Part shown: positions 35,347-43,652 of the stretch, piece by piece
Layout of the letters: each line of letters starts with the position of its first letter
How positions within the stretch are numbered: the first letter of the stretch is position 1
Source: B10-G9 sp964627755
GTDB taxonomy: Bacteria > Chloroflexota > Anaerolineae > Anaerolineales > UBA11858
Length of the DNA stretch: 64,000 nt
Assembly (NCBI GenBank): GCA_964627755.1
Contig: CAZVIH010000018.1
Coordinates: 1 to 64,000 of the forward strand
Reading direction: 5' to 3'
Made by a program: the position numbers and the translations under genes
Notes under the pieces: generated by a model
Databases searched by the model: none
What the model was told of the DNA's origin: nothing
What the model saw: the letters and a program-made list of their open reading frames with translations, nothing else

Positions 35347-36615
35347 ATGGCCCAGGATTGGATAGATCAATTGTACAGTGATGACCCAAAAGAACGGGCA
35401 CAGGCAGTAAAAAAGATAGCTTTCTCAGGTATTAAAGACAATTTGAGATATCTGATAGAGATCGCCGAGAATGACCCGGATCCCCGCCTGCGGGAGTATG
35501 CCAAAAAAGCTGCCCAGCATCTCTATTCATCTCAGCAATCAGCTCAACAAGAACAAAAAGTTCCCCCAATATCCCCGGTGGTTTCTGCTAAGAAAACAGA
35601 TAGGGAGCTTACTTCCAGCACGCTTTTTGATCAGGCGGTTTCCGAAGAGGAGGAAACACCCCGGTCACATGTTAAAGAAGCTGATCTTAAAGTTCAGCGC
35701 GCTTATTCCCTGCATATGAGTGATAGGACTAAAAAAGCCCTTCCGGTTTTCGCTCAGGCACTGGACTTGAATCCTGATCTCGCGAACAATCCCTATGCCA
35801 GAAGTGTGGCTTCAGAATTAATTGGTAAACCACCTCAAGAAGCCCTGCTCATCCTGCAAGATCCTGTCAGGCTGAAAGAATTCATCGCTGATGTCTACGG
35901 TAAAGCCAAAAAAATCGATCAGAAAACAAGCCCCAGCGCTCCGGTGGTGGAAAAAGACCACAGCCAAGAACCTCAATCACCCTCCACCCTGATCCAGACC
36001 TGGCTGAGCTTCTTTGGGATGACTGAGGATTTTTTTGAAAAGGTAAAAGGGCAAGCCAATACCGAGGACACGCTGTTATCAGTTCTGATCTATACTATCG
36101 CCGCCGTGGTGATATTTCTGATCGGCGGTTTCTTCCAATTCCAACAGATCACAACCATAATGGGGGAACAGCTTCCCCAGCTGGGCTTGAACCTGGGCAT
36201 GATCTTTTTCTTCATTCTGATTGGAACTGTGATCATGACCCCACTTTCCTTTTATCTTGGTGTGGGGATACAGTATCTTGGTGTCCGTTTATTTGGCGGG
36301 AGCGGTGATTTTAAATCCCACGCATACCTGATGGCTTTGATCCAGGTTCCAATGACAATACTGAGTGGAGTGATCTCACTGCTGGCTTTAATACCCCTGA
36401 TCGGTTTCGTCGCCGGGTTGGGTGGTTTAGGCTTGTCGATCTACACTATCATCCTGACGGTACGGGCGGTAAAAGCAGCCCATAATGTTACAACCGGTCG
36501 GGCGATCGCAGGCATTATCGTACCACCCTTGGTTTTAATGTTCATTGGAGGCTGTCTAATGGTGGTCTTTGGCTCTGCCCTGGGAGGGCTGCTCGATCAG
36601 GTTCCCAATATGTGA
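35347..36615 (+). CDS. HEAT-repeat and Yip1-type membrane protein
   Basis: The start is the ATG at 35347, with TTGGAG 6 bases upstream; two in-frame TTG codons precede it. The 422 residues begin with a HEAT-like helical repeat (about 1-60: DDPKERAQAVKKIAFSG, ENDPDPRLREYAKKAAQHL). A polar linker and a TPR-like helical unit (about 115-165) follow. The C-terminal five-helix membrane domain (about 230-420) matches the Yip1 pattern, including SFYLGVGIQYLGVRLFGG and RAVKAAHNVTTGRAI. Yip1-domain proteins in bacteria have no settled function. No signal peptide is present, so the N-terminal half is cytoplasmic. Confidence 0.72.
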   Translation: MAQDWIDQLYSDDPKERAQAVKKIAFSGIKDNLRYLIEIAENDPDPRLREYAKKAAQHLYSSQQSAQQEQKVPPISPVVSAKKTDRELTSSTLFDQAVSEEEETPRSHVKEADLKVQRAYSLHMSDRTKKALPVFAQALDLNPDLANNPYARSVASELIGKPPQEALLILQDPVRLKEFIADVYGKAKKIDQKTSPSAPVVEKDHSQEPQSPSTLIQTWLSFFGMTEDFFEKVKGQANTEDTLLSVLIYTIAAVVIFLIGGFFQFQQITTIMGEQLPQLGLNLGMIFFFILIGTVIMTPLSFYLGVGIQYLGVRLFGGSGDFKSHAYLMALIQVPMTILSGVISLLALIPLIGFVAGLGGLGLSIYTIILTVRAVKAAHNVTTGRAIAGIIVPPLVLMFIGGCLMVVFGSALGGLLDQVPNM

Positions 36616-36624
36616 GCCCTTTTC

Positions 36625-36653
36625 TTGACATATCCCCTCTAAAAAGATACAAT
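36625..36653 (+). promoter_or_regulatory. Promoter of tRNA-Lys
   Basis: TTGACA (36625-36630) and TACAAT (36648-36653) with a 17-base spacer lie about 10 bases before the mature tRNA. This is a near-consensus sigma-70 promoter. Confidence 0.8.
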
Positions 36654-36663
36654 CTTCACTCAC

Positions 36664-36736
36664 GGCCCGCTAGCTCAATTGGCAGAGCAATTGACTCTTA
36701 ATCAATAGGTTCAAGGTTCGATTCCTTGGCGGGTCA
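36664..36736 (+). tRNA. tRNA-Lys (anticodon CUU)
   Basis: A complete cloverleaf can be drawn. The acceptor stem is GGCCCGC / GCGGGTC, the D-arm has GCTC...GAGC, and the anticodon stem ATTGA / TCAAT has loop CTCTTAA (anticodon CTT, decoding AAG). The T-arm is CAAGG-TTCGATT-CCTTG and the discriminator base is A. CCA is not encoded. Confidence 0.97.
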
Positions 36737-36740
36737 CTAA

Positions 36741-36775
36741 CACAAAACCACCCCTGAGGGGCGGTTTTGTGTTTA
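36741..36775 (+). terminator. Terminator of tRNA-Lys
   Basis: The stem ACACAAAACCACCCC / GGGGCGGTTTTGTGT closes a TGA loop and is followed by TTTAAT. It begins 5 bases after the tRNA. Confidence 0.85.
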
Positions 36776-36945
36776 ATAAAAGGGAAATAAGGCTCTACTG
36801 GCTTGAAAGTATTTTATCCTTCTTCATTCTGGGTATTGTTTCCTGGATGGTGATCAAAATAAAGGTCAAGGTCACTTCCCGGGCTGATTTCCAAATCCCA
36901 ATCTACCATTTTTCGACACACAGCCCGATTAAGTGACTTTTGTCA
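36776..36945. other. Intergenic stretch without a supported gene
   Basis: Between the tRNA terminator and the lacI promoter no gene can be supported. One short plus-strand frame (36769-36936, 55 codons from GTG) could encode a single-helix peptide. It starts inside the terminator stem and has no ribosome site. Confidence 0.5.
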
Positions 36946-36975
36946 TTGACATTGCCTCATTAGAAATGCTATGAT
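36946..36975 (+). promoter_or_regulatory. Promoter of the LacI-family regulator gene
   Basis: TTGACA (36946-36951) and TATGAT (36970-36975) are separated by 18 bases. Confidence 0.65.
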
Positions 36976-36986
36976 ATTAATGAAAA

Positions 36987-37000
36987 TGTTAACGCTAACG
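36987..37000 (+). promoter_or_regulatory. LacI-family operator
   Basis: TGTTAACGCTAACG is an imperfect palindrome around a central CG, with half-sites matching at 5 of 7 positions, the usual form of LacI-family boxes. It lies 11 bases past the -10 element, where bound repressor would block the regulator's own promoter. Autoregulation is inferred. Confidence 0.6.
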
Positions 37001-37037
37001 TTCACCGAACGACAATAATTCCCTCTTAAAAATAACT

Positions 37038-38066
37038 ATGCTCGAAAAATCACGGATTACCCTCCATGATGTTGCCGACCTTGCTGGCGTTTCTCATCAA
37101 ACGGTATCTCGTGTGATTAATAAGCGGGATAACGTCCGTCCCGAAACCCGGGAAAGAGTTGAATCTGCCATCCTCGAATTGAGCTATCGGCCCAATGTCA
37201 TCGCTCGCTCCATGGCCCAGGGTAATACCCATACTCTCGGCTGCATCTCCCCCAACCTGACCGATCCGGCCTTTGCACGCATCATAGAAAGCGCCCAAGC
37301 GGAAGCACGCCGCCTGGGTTTTTTTATCCTGATCGGCAGTTCCTCAACAGCCGGAGAAACCAAACCCCTGCTGGACGAGTTGCTCAACCGCCGGGTAGAT
37401 GGATTGATAATGATTAACGCCCGCGACGATGAGCGCTATCAACTGCTCGAACCGCTCTTCAGGAACGGCCCCCCGATCGTCTACGTCAAAAATTCCCCGG
37501 TAGCAGAAGCGGTCTCCTCTGTTCGCTGTGATGATATCCAGGGTGGCTACCTGGCAACCAAACATCTTCTGGAATTGGGACATAGGCAGATCGCCATTAT
37601 CATCGGACGGAAGAATGAACAATGCACTCGAGAACGATTAAGTGGGTACAAACAAGCGCTGGCTGAAGCCGGTCTCAAGGCAGATGATGCCCTGATCATA
37701 CAAGGTAACTGGACCTCCCAATCCGGCTCCGATGCTGCAGTAGAGCTGCTGAAAATCCCTGATCGGTTTTCAGCTATATTTTCCCAGAACGACCGCATGG
37801 CCGCAGGAGCCATTCGCACCTTGAGGGATTCTGGCTACCAGATCCCGGAAGATTATTCGGTGATCGGCTACGACAATATCCATCTATCTTTGCTGATCGA
37901 CCCCCCTCTGACCACTATAGAACAACCTCTGGAGGAATTTGGGAAGCAAGCTGCCAAGATTTTAATTAAAACCATCCAAAGTGATAACCCACAGCTGGTG
38001 GATTATTGTGTAACTCCGGAACTGATCCTGAGACAATCCACATCTCAATTTCATCATTCACAATAA
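37038..38066 (+). CDS. LacI family transcriptional regulator
   Basis: Likely local repressor of the downstream sugar uptake and galactokinase genes. The N-terminal helix-turn-helix and hinge (TLHDVADLAGVSHQTVSRVINKRDNVRPETRERV) are at about 8-42. The following periplasmic-binding-like effector domain (about 65-340) would bind a sugar. The 342-residue length is normal. The hinge segment YRPNVIARSMA contains the usual helix that inserts at the operator's central CG. It is followed by a solute-binding protein gene on the same strand after 84 bases. Confidence 0.93.
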   Translation: MLEKSRITLHDVADLAGVSHQTVSRVINKRDNVRPETRERVESAILELSYRPNVIARSMAQGNTHTLGCISPNLTDPAFARIIESAQAEARRLGFFILIGSSSTAGETKPLLDELLNRRVDGLIMINARDDERYQLLEPLFRNGPPIVYVKNSPVAEAVSSVRCDDIQGGYLATKHLLELGHRQIAIIIGRKNEQCTRERLSGYKQALAEAGLKADDALIIQGNWTSQSGSDAAVELLKIPDRFSAIFSQNDRMAAGAIRTLRDSGYQIPEDYSVIGYDNIHLSLLIDPPLTTIEQPLEEFGKQAAKILIKTIQSDNPQLVDYCVTPELILRQSTSQFHHSQ

Positions 38067-38073
38067 ATCCTTT

Positions 38074-38086
38074 TTAAGGAGGTGAT
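38074..38086 (+). promoter_or_regulatory. Extended Shine-Dalgarno-like element far upstream of a solute-binding-protein gene
   Basis: TTAAGGAGGTGAT is a full-length complement of the usual 16S rRNA 3' tail but has no start codon at translational distance. The next gene starts about 65 bases downstream and has its own ribosome site. This arrangement resembles STAB-SD 5' mRNA stabilisers described in Bacillus. A similar element occurs at 49371. Confidence 0.45.
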
Positions 38087-38150
38087 AACTCTCATAAAAA
38101 ACAGAAACTTTCCTGTATTGTCTTATTAGACTTACTATTAGGAGAAGAAT

Positions 38151-39428
38151 ATGTTAAAGAAACGTGTATGGCAAATCTTACTGGCAGTCCTGCTGCTTGG
38201 CTCGCTGATCTTGACAGCTTGCGGTGGCGCTGCTGAGGAAGCTGCCCCGGCTGATGACGCTGTGGAGGTTTTTTCCTGGTGGACAGGAGGCGGTGAAGCC
38301 GCTGGTCTTGAAGCGATGATCGGTATTTTTAATACCGAATATCCAGGAACCGAGTTCATCAATGCAACAGTTGCCGGTGGCGCTGGCACCAATGCCCGTG
38401 CTGTTCTGGCCACACGCTTGCAGTCCGGTGATCCTCCCGACAGCTGGCAGGGTCACGCAGGTCAGGAACTGATCGGCACCTATGTTGCCGGCGGTCAGAT
38501 TGAACCACTTAATGATCTTTACGAAGCCCAGGGTTGGCTTGCCGTCATGCCGGAGACCCTCATCCCGCTCATCTCGCAGGATGGCAACATCTACTCCGTG
38601 CCCGTCAATATCCACCGGGCCAATGTCATGTGGTACAACCCCGCAATCCTGGAAGCTAACGGCGTGGCTGTTCCCACTACCATTGATGAATGGTTCACAG
38701 CCATGGACACCCTTCAGGCTGCTGGTGTGACACCACTCGCCCTTGGTGAACAGTGGACCCAGATGCACCTGATGGAGACAATCCTGCTCGGTTCACTTGG
38801 AGCCGATGCATATGATGGTCTATGGGATGGAAAAACCGCTTGGGACAGCGCTGAGGTCAAAGCTGCTCTCGACAATTTTGCAAAAGTCCTGACCTATACG
38901 AACTCTGATGCTGCGTCTTTGTCCTGGCAGGATGCTTCCCAGCTGGTTGTGAACGGGGATGCCGCATTTAACGTGATGGGTGACTGGGCAGAAGGATACT
39001 TCCGTGAACTGGGCAAGGCCCCCGAGACTGATTACGGCTGGGCTCCGGTTCCTGGAACAGTGGGTGTCTTCCAATTCCTGTCCGACTCCTTCACCCTGGC
39101 AGTTGGCGCACCACATCCTGCAGGCGCTGAGGCTTGGCTGACTGTTGCAGGTTCAAAGGCCGGCCAGGAAGCTTTTAACCCCATCAAGGGTTCGATCTGC
39201 GCCCGCACTGACTGTGATGCTTCCCTCTTTGGGGTATACTTACAGTCAGCAATGGACGACTGGGCTAGCAACAAAGTCTCAGGTTCGTTAACCCACGGTG
39301 TGGTCGCGAATGACTCCTGGAAGTCCGAGATTGACACGGCTCTGGGGTTATTCATGGCTGACATGAACGTAGAAGCCTTCCAGACAGCTTTAGTAGCTGC
39401 CTGCGTTGCCTCTGGCCCCTGCCAGTAA
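38151..39428 (+). CDS. Sugar ABC transporter solute-binding lipoprotein
   Basis: Captures a sugar outside the cell for the two permeases encoded next. The signal ends in the lipobox LTAC (Cys24). The mature protein shows the family 1 extracellular solute-binding pattern (EVFSWWTGGGEAAGLEAMIGIFN at the start, WQGHAGQELIGTYVAGGQIEPL near 110). The 425-residue length is typical. TAGGAGAAG precedes the ATG. A hairpin follows the gene. No ABC ATPase gene is in this locus, so a shared MsmK/UgpC-type ATPase encoded elsewhere is expected. Confidence 0.93.
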   Translation: MLKKRVWQILLAVLLLGSLILTACGGAAEEAAPADDAVEVFSWWTGGGEAAGLEAMIGIFNTEYPGTEFINATVAGGAGTNARAVLATRLQSGDPPDSWQGHAGQELIGTYVAGGQIEPLNDLYEAQGWLAVMPETLIPLISQDGNIYSVPVNIHRANVMWYNPAILEANGVAVPTTIDEWFTAMDTLQAAGVTPLALGEQWTQMHLMETILLGSLGADAYDGLWDGKTAWDSAEVKAALDNFAKVLTYTNSDAASLSWQDASQLVVNGDAAFNVMGDWAEGYFRELGKAPETDYGWAPVPGTVGVFQFLSDSFTLAVGAPHPAGAEAWLTVAGSKAGQEAFNPIKGSICARTDCDASLFGVYLQSAMDDWASNKVSGSLTHGVVANDSWKSEIDTALGLFMADMNVEAFQTALVAACVASGPCQ

Positions 39429-39440
39429 ACTCTGGTGATG

Positions 39441-39480
39441 AATCATTGAGGCTCCGACGTTTGGGGCCTCAATGATTTTT
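39441..39480 (+). terminator. Hairpin between the solute-binding-protein and permease genes
   Basis: The perfect stem AATCATTGAGGC / GCCTCAATGATT is followed by TTTTATT. It probably terminates part of the transcripts and protects the 3' end of the upstream message, giving more binding protein than permease. Confidence 0.65.
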
Positions 39481-39501
39481 ATTAAGAAAGAAGGGTGAAG
39501 T

Positions 39502-40383
39502 ATGTTTAAAAATAAGGATCGCTACCTTTCAATCATTCTTATCTCGCCATCAATTCTTGCAGTACTGATTTTTGTGTATGTTTTTATTGGCTGGTCTATA
39601 CGTGTTTCGCTCAGTAAATGGAAAGGTTTGCTTCCGGATTATACCTGGGCTGGTTTTAAGAATTATTTGGCATTATTCTCTGATCCCCGATTCGCCGTTG
39701 ATGTGCGCAATACATTAATTTTTACAGGTGTGTTTGTCATCGGAAGTATCTTCCTTGGCTTCCTGATGGCTGTGATGCTTGACCAGGGTTTAAAAGGGGA
39801 AGGTTTTTTCCGCAGTTTGTTCCTCTTCCCAATGGCAATATCCTATATCGTTACCGGTGTGGTCTGGCGCTGGCTGATGAACCCGGCCACAGGCACCCGC
39901 ACAAGTGGTCTAAACCTGCTGTTTACAACTTTCCATTTGGATTTTTTGGTTAATCAATGGTACACCACCCCCAAATGGGGCATGGCAGCCATTGCCCTGG
40001 CAGCCATTTGGCAGATGTCTGGATATACTATGGCCCTCTATCTGGCCGGTTTGCGGTCCATTCCCATAGAATTGCGGGAAGCAGCTCGTATTGACGGCGC
40101 CAGCGAAATACAAATTTATAGGCGCATTATCCTGCCGCTGCTCACTCCGGTTAGCCTGAGCGCGTTGATTATCCTGGGACATATGTCCCTCAAGGTTTTT
40201 GACCTCATCATTGCTATGGCAGGCAAACAACTGCCGCTGGATGTGCCATCAATCTATATGTGGCAAACTACTTTCGATGGTCTTTTCTATAGTCGAGGAG
40301 CTGCAATTAGTATCCTTCTCTTGATCAGTGTAGCAGTGCTGATCATTCCTTACATCCGGTATACATTGAGGGAGGAGGAATAG
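39502..40383 (+). CDS. Sugar ABC transporter permease (MalF/UgpA type)
   Basis: Membrane subunit of a carbohydrate importer. Six predicted helices span the 293 residues, and the cytoplasmic EAA loop ELREAARIDGASEIQIYRRIILPLL contacts the ATPase. AGAAGGGTGAAG lies upstream of its ATG. The second permease gene starts 2 bases after its stop. Confidence 0.93.
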   Translation: MFKNKDRYLSIILISPSILAVLIFVYVFIGWSIRVSLSKWKGLLPDYTWAGFKNYLALFSDPRFAVDVRNTLIFTGVFVIGSIFLGFLMAVMLDQGLKGEGFFRSLFLFPMAISYIVTGVVWRWLMNPATGTRTSGLNLLFTTFHLDFLVNQWYTTPKWGMAAIALAAIWQMSGYTMALYLAGLRSIPIELREAARIDGASEIQIYRRIILPLLTPVSLSALIILGHMSLKVFDLIIAMAGKQLPLDVPSIYMWQTTFDGLFYSRGAAISILLLISVAVLIIPYIRYTLREEE

Positions 40384-40385
40384 CC

Positions 40386-41204
40386 ATGAGAATAAAAGCG
40401 TTGAGAAAAAATTGGCTTTATGTCCCGTTGATCGCTCTGGCTATCTTTTATCTGCTGCCGATGTACGTTATGCTGGTTACAGGTTTCAAAAGCTTTGCAG
40501 AAATCAACCTTCAGACCATGTGGAATTTACCTCATGGACTCTCTTTAGATAACTTCATTGAAGCTTTTTCCAAGTTGGCGCCATCTCTCCGCAACAGCTT
40601 TGTGATGGTCATACCTGCCACTCTGATCTCGTCAATGCTCGGCTCGTTGAATGGATTTGTGCTCGCTAAATGGAAATTCCGGGGAGCTGACATCATTTTC
40701 CCCTTCATCCTTTTTGGTATGTTCATTCCCTACCAGAGCATCATTATCCCCCTGGTGCAATTCATGAATGCTGCCGGGATCAAGGGATTGGCTGGCCTGG
40801 CAATGGCCCACATCATCTATGGTATTCCGATCACTACCCTTACTTTCCGAAATTATTACGCCAGCTTGCCTCAGGAGTTGCTTGAGGCAGCCAAAATCGA
40901 TGGGGCTGATATGCTGGGTGTATACTGGCATATTCTGCTTCCAATTTCCATACCCAGTTTTGTGGTGGTATTGATCTGGCAATTTACTTCCGCCTGGAAC
41001 GATTTCCTTTTTGCGGTCGTTTTAACGGGGAATAACGATTGGCCGATCACCGTTGCCCTCAACAATATGGCCGGCAGCCAAATCATCTCCTGGAATGTAC
41101 AAATGGCTGGATCGCTGCTGGCGGCTCTGCCAACCCTGCTGGTATACATTTTCCTGGGACGCTACTTCCTGCGGGGACTGCTGGCTGGTTCCCTGAAGGG
41201 TTAA
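40386..41204 (+). CDS. Sugar ABC transporter permease (MalG/UgpE type)
   Basis: Second membrane subunit, paired with the preceding permease. The EAA loop ELLEAAKIDGADMLGVYWHILLPIS is intact, and about six helices fill the 272 residues. The gene ends 171 bases before the aldo/keto reductase gene. That gap holds no obvious promoter or terminator, so the operon probably continues. Confidence 0.93.
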   Translation: MRIKALRKNWLYVPLIALAIFYLLPMYVMLVTGFKSFAEINLQTMWNLPHGLSLDNFIEAFSKLAPSLRNSFVMVIPATLISSMLGSLNGFVLAKWKFRGADIIFPFILFGMFIPYQSIIIPLVQFMNAAGIKGLAGLAMAHIIYGIPITTLTFRNYYASLPQELLEAAKIDGADMLGVYWHILLPISIPSFVVVLIWQFTSAWNDFLFAVVLTGNNDWPITVALNNMAGSQIISWNVQMAGSLLAALPTLLVYIFLGRYFLRGLLAGSLKG

Positions 41205-41375
41205 TATACTGGGTGTTTCTCAACTCATCCTTCCCGGGAGAAGATATTATCGGTCATGTTGTGGTCTTAAACCTCTAGAGTAGTCACCAGAAGCTTCTAT
41301 AGAATATCCCGTCAATCCAGGAGTCCCTTACAACTCTCCCAGGAAATCATTAACCTTTTAGCTGGAGGACAATTC

Positions 41376-42347
41376 ATGAAATATCGCAGATTTGGACGCA
41401 CAAATTGGCAGGTCAGTGAAATTGGCTATGGAATGTGGGGCATGGGTGGTTGGACCGGTTCCGACGACCAGGAGTCTCTGGCATCCCTGCAGCAGGCGGT
41501 TGATCTGGGCTGCACTTTTTTTGATACCGCCTGGGGTTACGGCGAAGGCCACAGCGAGTCCCTGCTGGGAAAGATCATTCACAACAACCCGGATAAGAAA
41601 CTCTATACCGCCACCAAAATCCCCCCCAAGAACTTCATCTGGCCCTCCGAGCGGGAGTTCACCCTGGACGACTGCTTCCCGCCCGACCACATCGAGGAAT
41701 ATGTAGTTTCCAGTCTGAAAAACAGCGGGCTGGATAGTTTCGATCTGATGCAGTTCCATATCTGGGAAGACCATTTTATGGAGGATGACCGCTGGGTCAA
41801 GAAAGTCGCTGAATTGAAGGAACAAGGTCTTTTTCATGCCATTGGCATTAGCATCAACCGCTGGGAACCCTGGAATGCGATCCAGACTGTTCAAAGCGGC
41901 TTAATCGACGCTGTTCAGGTAATCTACAACATCTTTGACCAGAATCCAGAAGTTGAACTGCTGCCAGCCTGCGAGGAAAATGATGTGGCTGTTATCGCCC
42001 GGGTTCCCTTTGATGAAGGCACTCTGACCGGGAATATCACATTGGATAGCAGCTGGCCTGAAGACGATTGGCGCAGCACTTACTTTGTCCCGGAGAACCT
42101 CAAATCCAGCGTGGAGCACGCAGACGCGCTCCGTGAACTGGTACCAGAAGGTATGACCATGCCGGAGATGGCCTTGCGGTTTATCCTCAACGAATCCCGG
42201 ATACAGACTATTATCCCCGGCATGCGCAAAGCCAATCACGTCCTGATGAATATCGCTGCCAGCGACAAGGGCCCCCTGCCAAAATCGCTCCACCAGGAAC
42301 TTCGAAAACACCGCTGGGACCGCTCCCCAACTCAATGGTCGCAATAA
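41376..42347 (+). CDS. Aldo/keto reductase
   Basis: NADP(H)-dependent oxidoreductase of the AKR superfamily. The opening MKYRRFGRTNWQVSEIGYGMWGMGGW, the catalytic Asp/Tyr segment FFDTAWGYGEGHSESLLG, the Lys in TKIPPK and the C-terminal cofactor loop (IQTIIPGMRKANHVLMN) are visible. The 323 residues match the family. GGAGG precedes the ATG. Its place between the sugar importer and galactokinase genes suggests it acts on the imported sugar, for example as a sugar dehydrogenase. The actual substrate is unknown. Confidence 0.88.
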   Translation: MKYRRFGRTNWQVSEIGYGMWGMGGWTGSDDQESLASLQQAVDLGCTFFDTAWGYGEGHSESLLGKIIHNNPDKKLYTATKIPPKNFIWPSEREFTLDDCFPPDHIEEYVVSSLKNSGLDSFDLMQFHIWEDHFMEDDRWVKKVAELKEQGLFHAIGISINRWEPWNAIQTVQSGLIDAVQVIYNIFDQNPEVELLPACEENDVAVIARVPFDEGTLTGNITLDSSWPEDDWRSTYFVPENLKSSVEHADALRELVPEGMTMPEMALRFILNESRIQTIIPGMRKANHVLMNIAASDKGPLPKSLHQELRKHRWDRSPTQWSQ

Positions 42348-42351
42348 TCCT

Positions 42352-43503
42352 ATGATCAAAGAAAAAGTAATTCGGGAATTTCAGCAAATATTTGGAGGGA
42401 ATCCAGTGTTTCTCACCTGGTCCCCTGGAAGGGTGAATATCATTGGTGAGCATACCGACTATAATGACGGTTTTGTGCTGCCTATGGCCATCAACTATGC
42501 CACCTGGGTTGCTCTCCAGCCCCGGCAGGATAACCGGGTGATTATCACTGCCCTGGACAAGAACGAAAAGCTGGAAATTGATCTGGACAATTTTTCCAAA
42601 GGAGAAGGGGGTTGGCAGGAGTATGTCACCGGAGTTGCCTGGGCGCTCCAGGAAGCAGGACACACATTAGCTGGATGGGAAGGTGTATTCTCCGGAGATG
42701 TGCCCATCGGGGCCGGTTTATCTTCCTCAGCTGCCCTTGAATTAGCCCTGGCCCGGGCCTTTGCCCTGGTCTCAGATCTGAAATGGGATCCAACCCAAAT
42801 GGCCCTGATCTGCCAGAAAGCTGAAAACCGCTGGGTCGGGATCAACTCCGGCATTATGGACCAGATGATCTCTGCCTGTGGAAAGAAAAAATTCGCTCTG
42901 TTAATCGATTGCCGCAGCCTGAAAACAAAACAGGTTCCCCTGCCTAAAAAGACCCAATTCGTAATCCTTGATACTGCCACCCGGCGGGGTTTATTGGATT
43001 CAGCCTATAACGAACGCCGGTCGCAGTGCGAGGCAGTGGCCTGTCATTTTGATGTAAAAGCCCTGAGGGACGTTACCCTGGACCAGCTACAGGAAAGAGC
43101 AGGGATTCTGGATATGGTGCTTTATAGAAGAGCTCAGCATGTCATCTCAGAAAACCAGCGGGTCTTAGATGCTGTAAAAGCCCTTAATCAAGGAAATGCC
43201 GCAGCACTTGGTTTATTGATGAATGAAAGCCATGCCAGTATGCGGGATGATTATGAGATCTCCCGAAAAGAAGTGGATCAGATGGTAGCCATCGCCCAGG
43301 CCCAGCCTGGATGTTATGGAGCCCGCATGACAGGGGGCGGTTTTGGAGGCTGTGCGGTTGCCCTGGTAGCTGAAGACCAGGTAGAAAACTTTAAAGATAG
43401 AGTGATGCAGGAATATCATGCAAAAACCGGATTGAATCCCAAAATATATGTCTCGTCTGCGACAGATGGGACCAGTTACGAGATTCTCGGAAAAACGGGA
43501 TGA
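42352..43503 (+). CDS. galK: Galactokinase
   Basis: Phosphorylates galactose at C1 in the Leloir pathway. The GHMP-kinase signatures are all present: SPGRVNIIGEHTDYNDGFVLP near residue 21, the ATP loop PIGAGLSSSAALELA near 120 and MTGGGFGGCAVAL near 325. The 383 residues are full length. It starts 4 bases after the aldo/keto reductase gene. galT and galE are not in the window. Its presence is the best clue that the LacI-controlled transporter imports galactose or a galactoside. Confidence 0.94.
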   Translation: MIKEKVIREFQQIFGGNPVFLTWSPGRVNIIGEHTDYNDGFVLPMAINYATWVALQPRQDNRVIITALDKNEKLEIDLDNFSKGEGGWQEYVTGVAWALQEAGHTLAGWEGVFSGDVPIGAGLSSSAALELALARAFALVSDLKWDPTQMALICQKAENRWVGINSGIMDQMISACGKKKFALLIDCRSLKTKQVPLPKKTQFVILDTATRRGLLDSAYNERRSQCEAVACHFDVKALRDVTLDQLQERAGILDMVLYRRAQHVISENQRVLDAVKALNQGNAAALGLLMNESHASMRDDYEISRKEVDQMVAIAQAQPGCYGARMTGGGFGGCAVALVAEDQVENFKDRVMQEYHAKTGLNPKIYVSSATDGTSYEILGKTG

Positions 43504-43590
43504 CCAGTTCTGGTGATGAGCATTATAGACAATTAATCTGTATTCACAGGTATATCTTCCCCCTTTATAAGTATTCACCTGAATAAAAAA

Positions 43591-43618
43591 GGACGAAGTT
43601 CAGATCTGAACTTCGTCC
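43591..43618 (-). terminator. Terminator after the LIV transport genes
   Basis: A perfect 28-base palindrome, GGACGAAGTTCAGA / TCTGAACTTCGTCC, has six A on its left side, which gives T6 after the hairpin on the minus strand. It lies between convergent galK and livM. Confidence 0.75.
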
Positions 43619-43652
43619 AATATATTAAATAGTGAAGAGAATTATCGCTTAC

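Noticed and set aside
36664..36736. tRNA-Lys as an integration site for a genomic island
   Set aside because: No integrase gene or repeated tRNA 3' end was seen downstream.
36769..36936. 55-codon plus-strand frame with a hydrophobic stretch after tRNA-Lys
   Set aside because: Its GTG lies inside the tRNA terminator, it has no ribosome site and it runs up to the lacI promoter.
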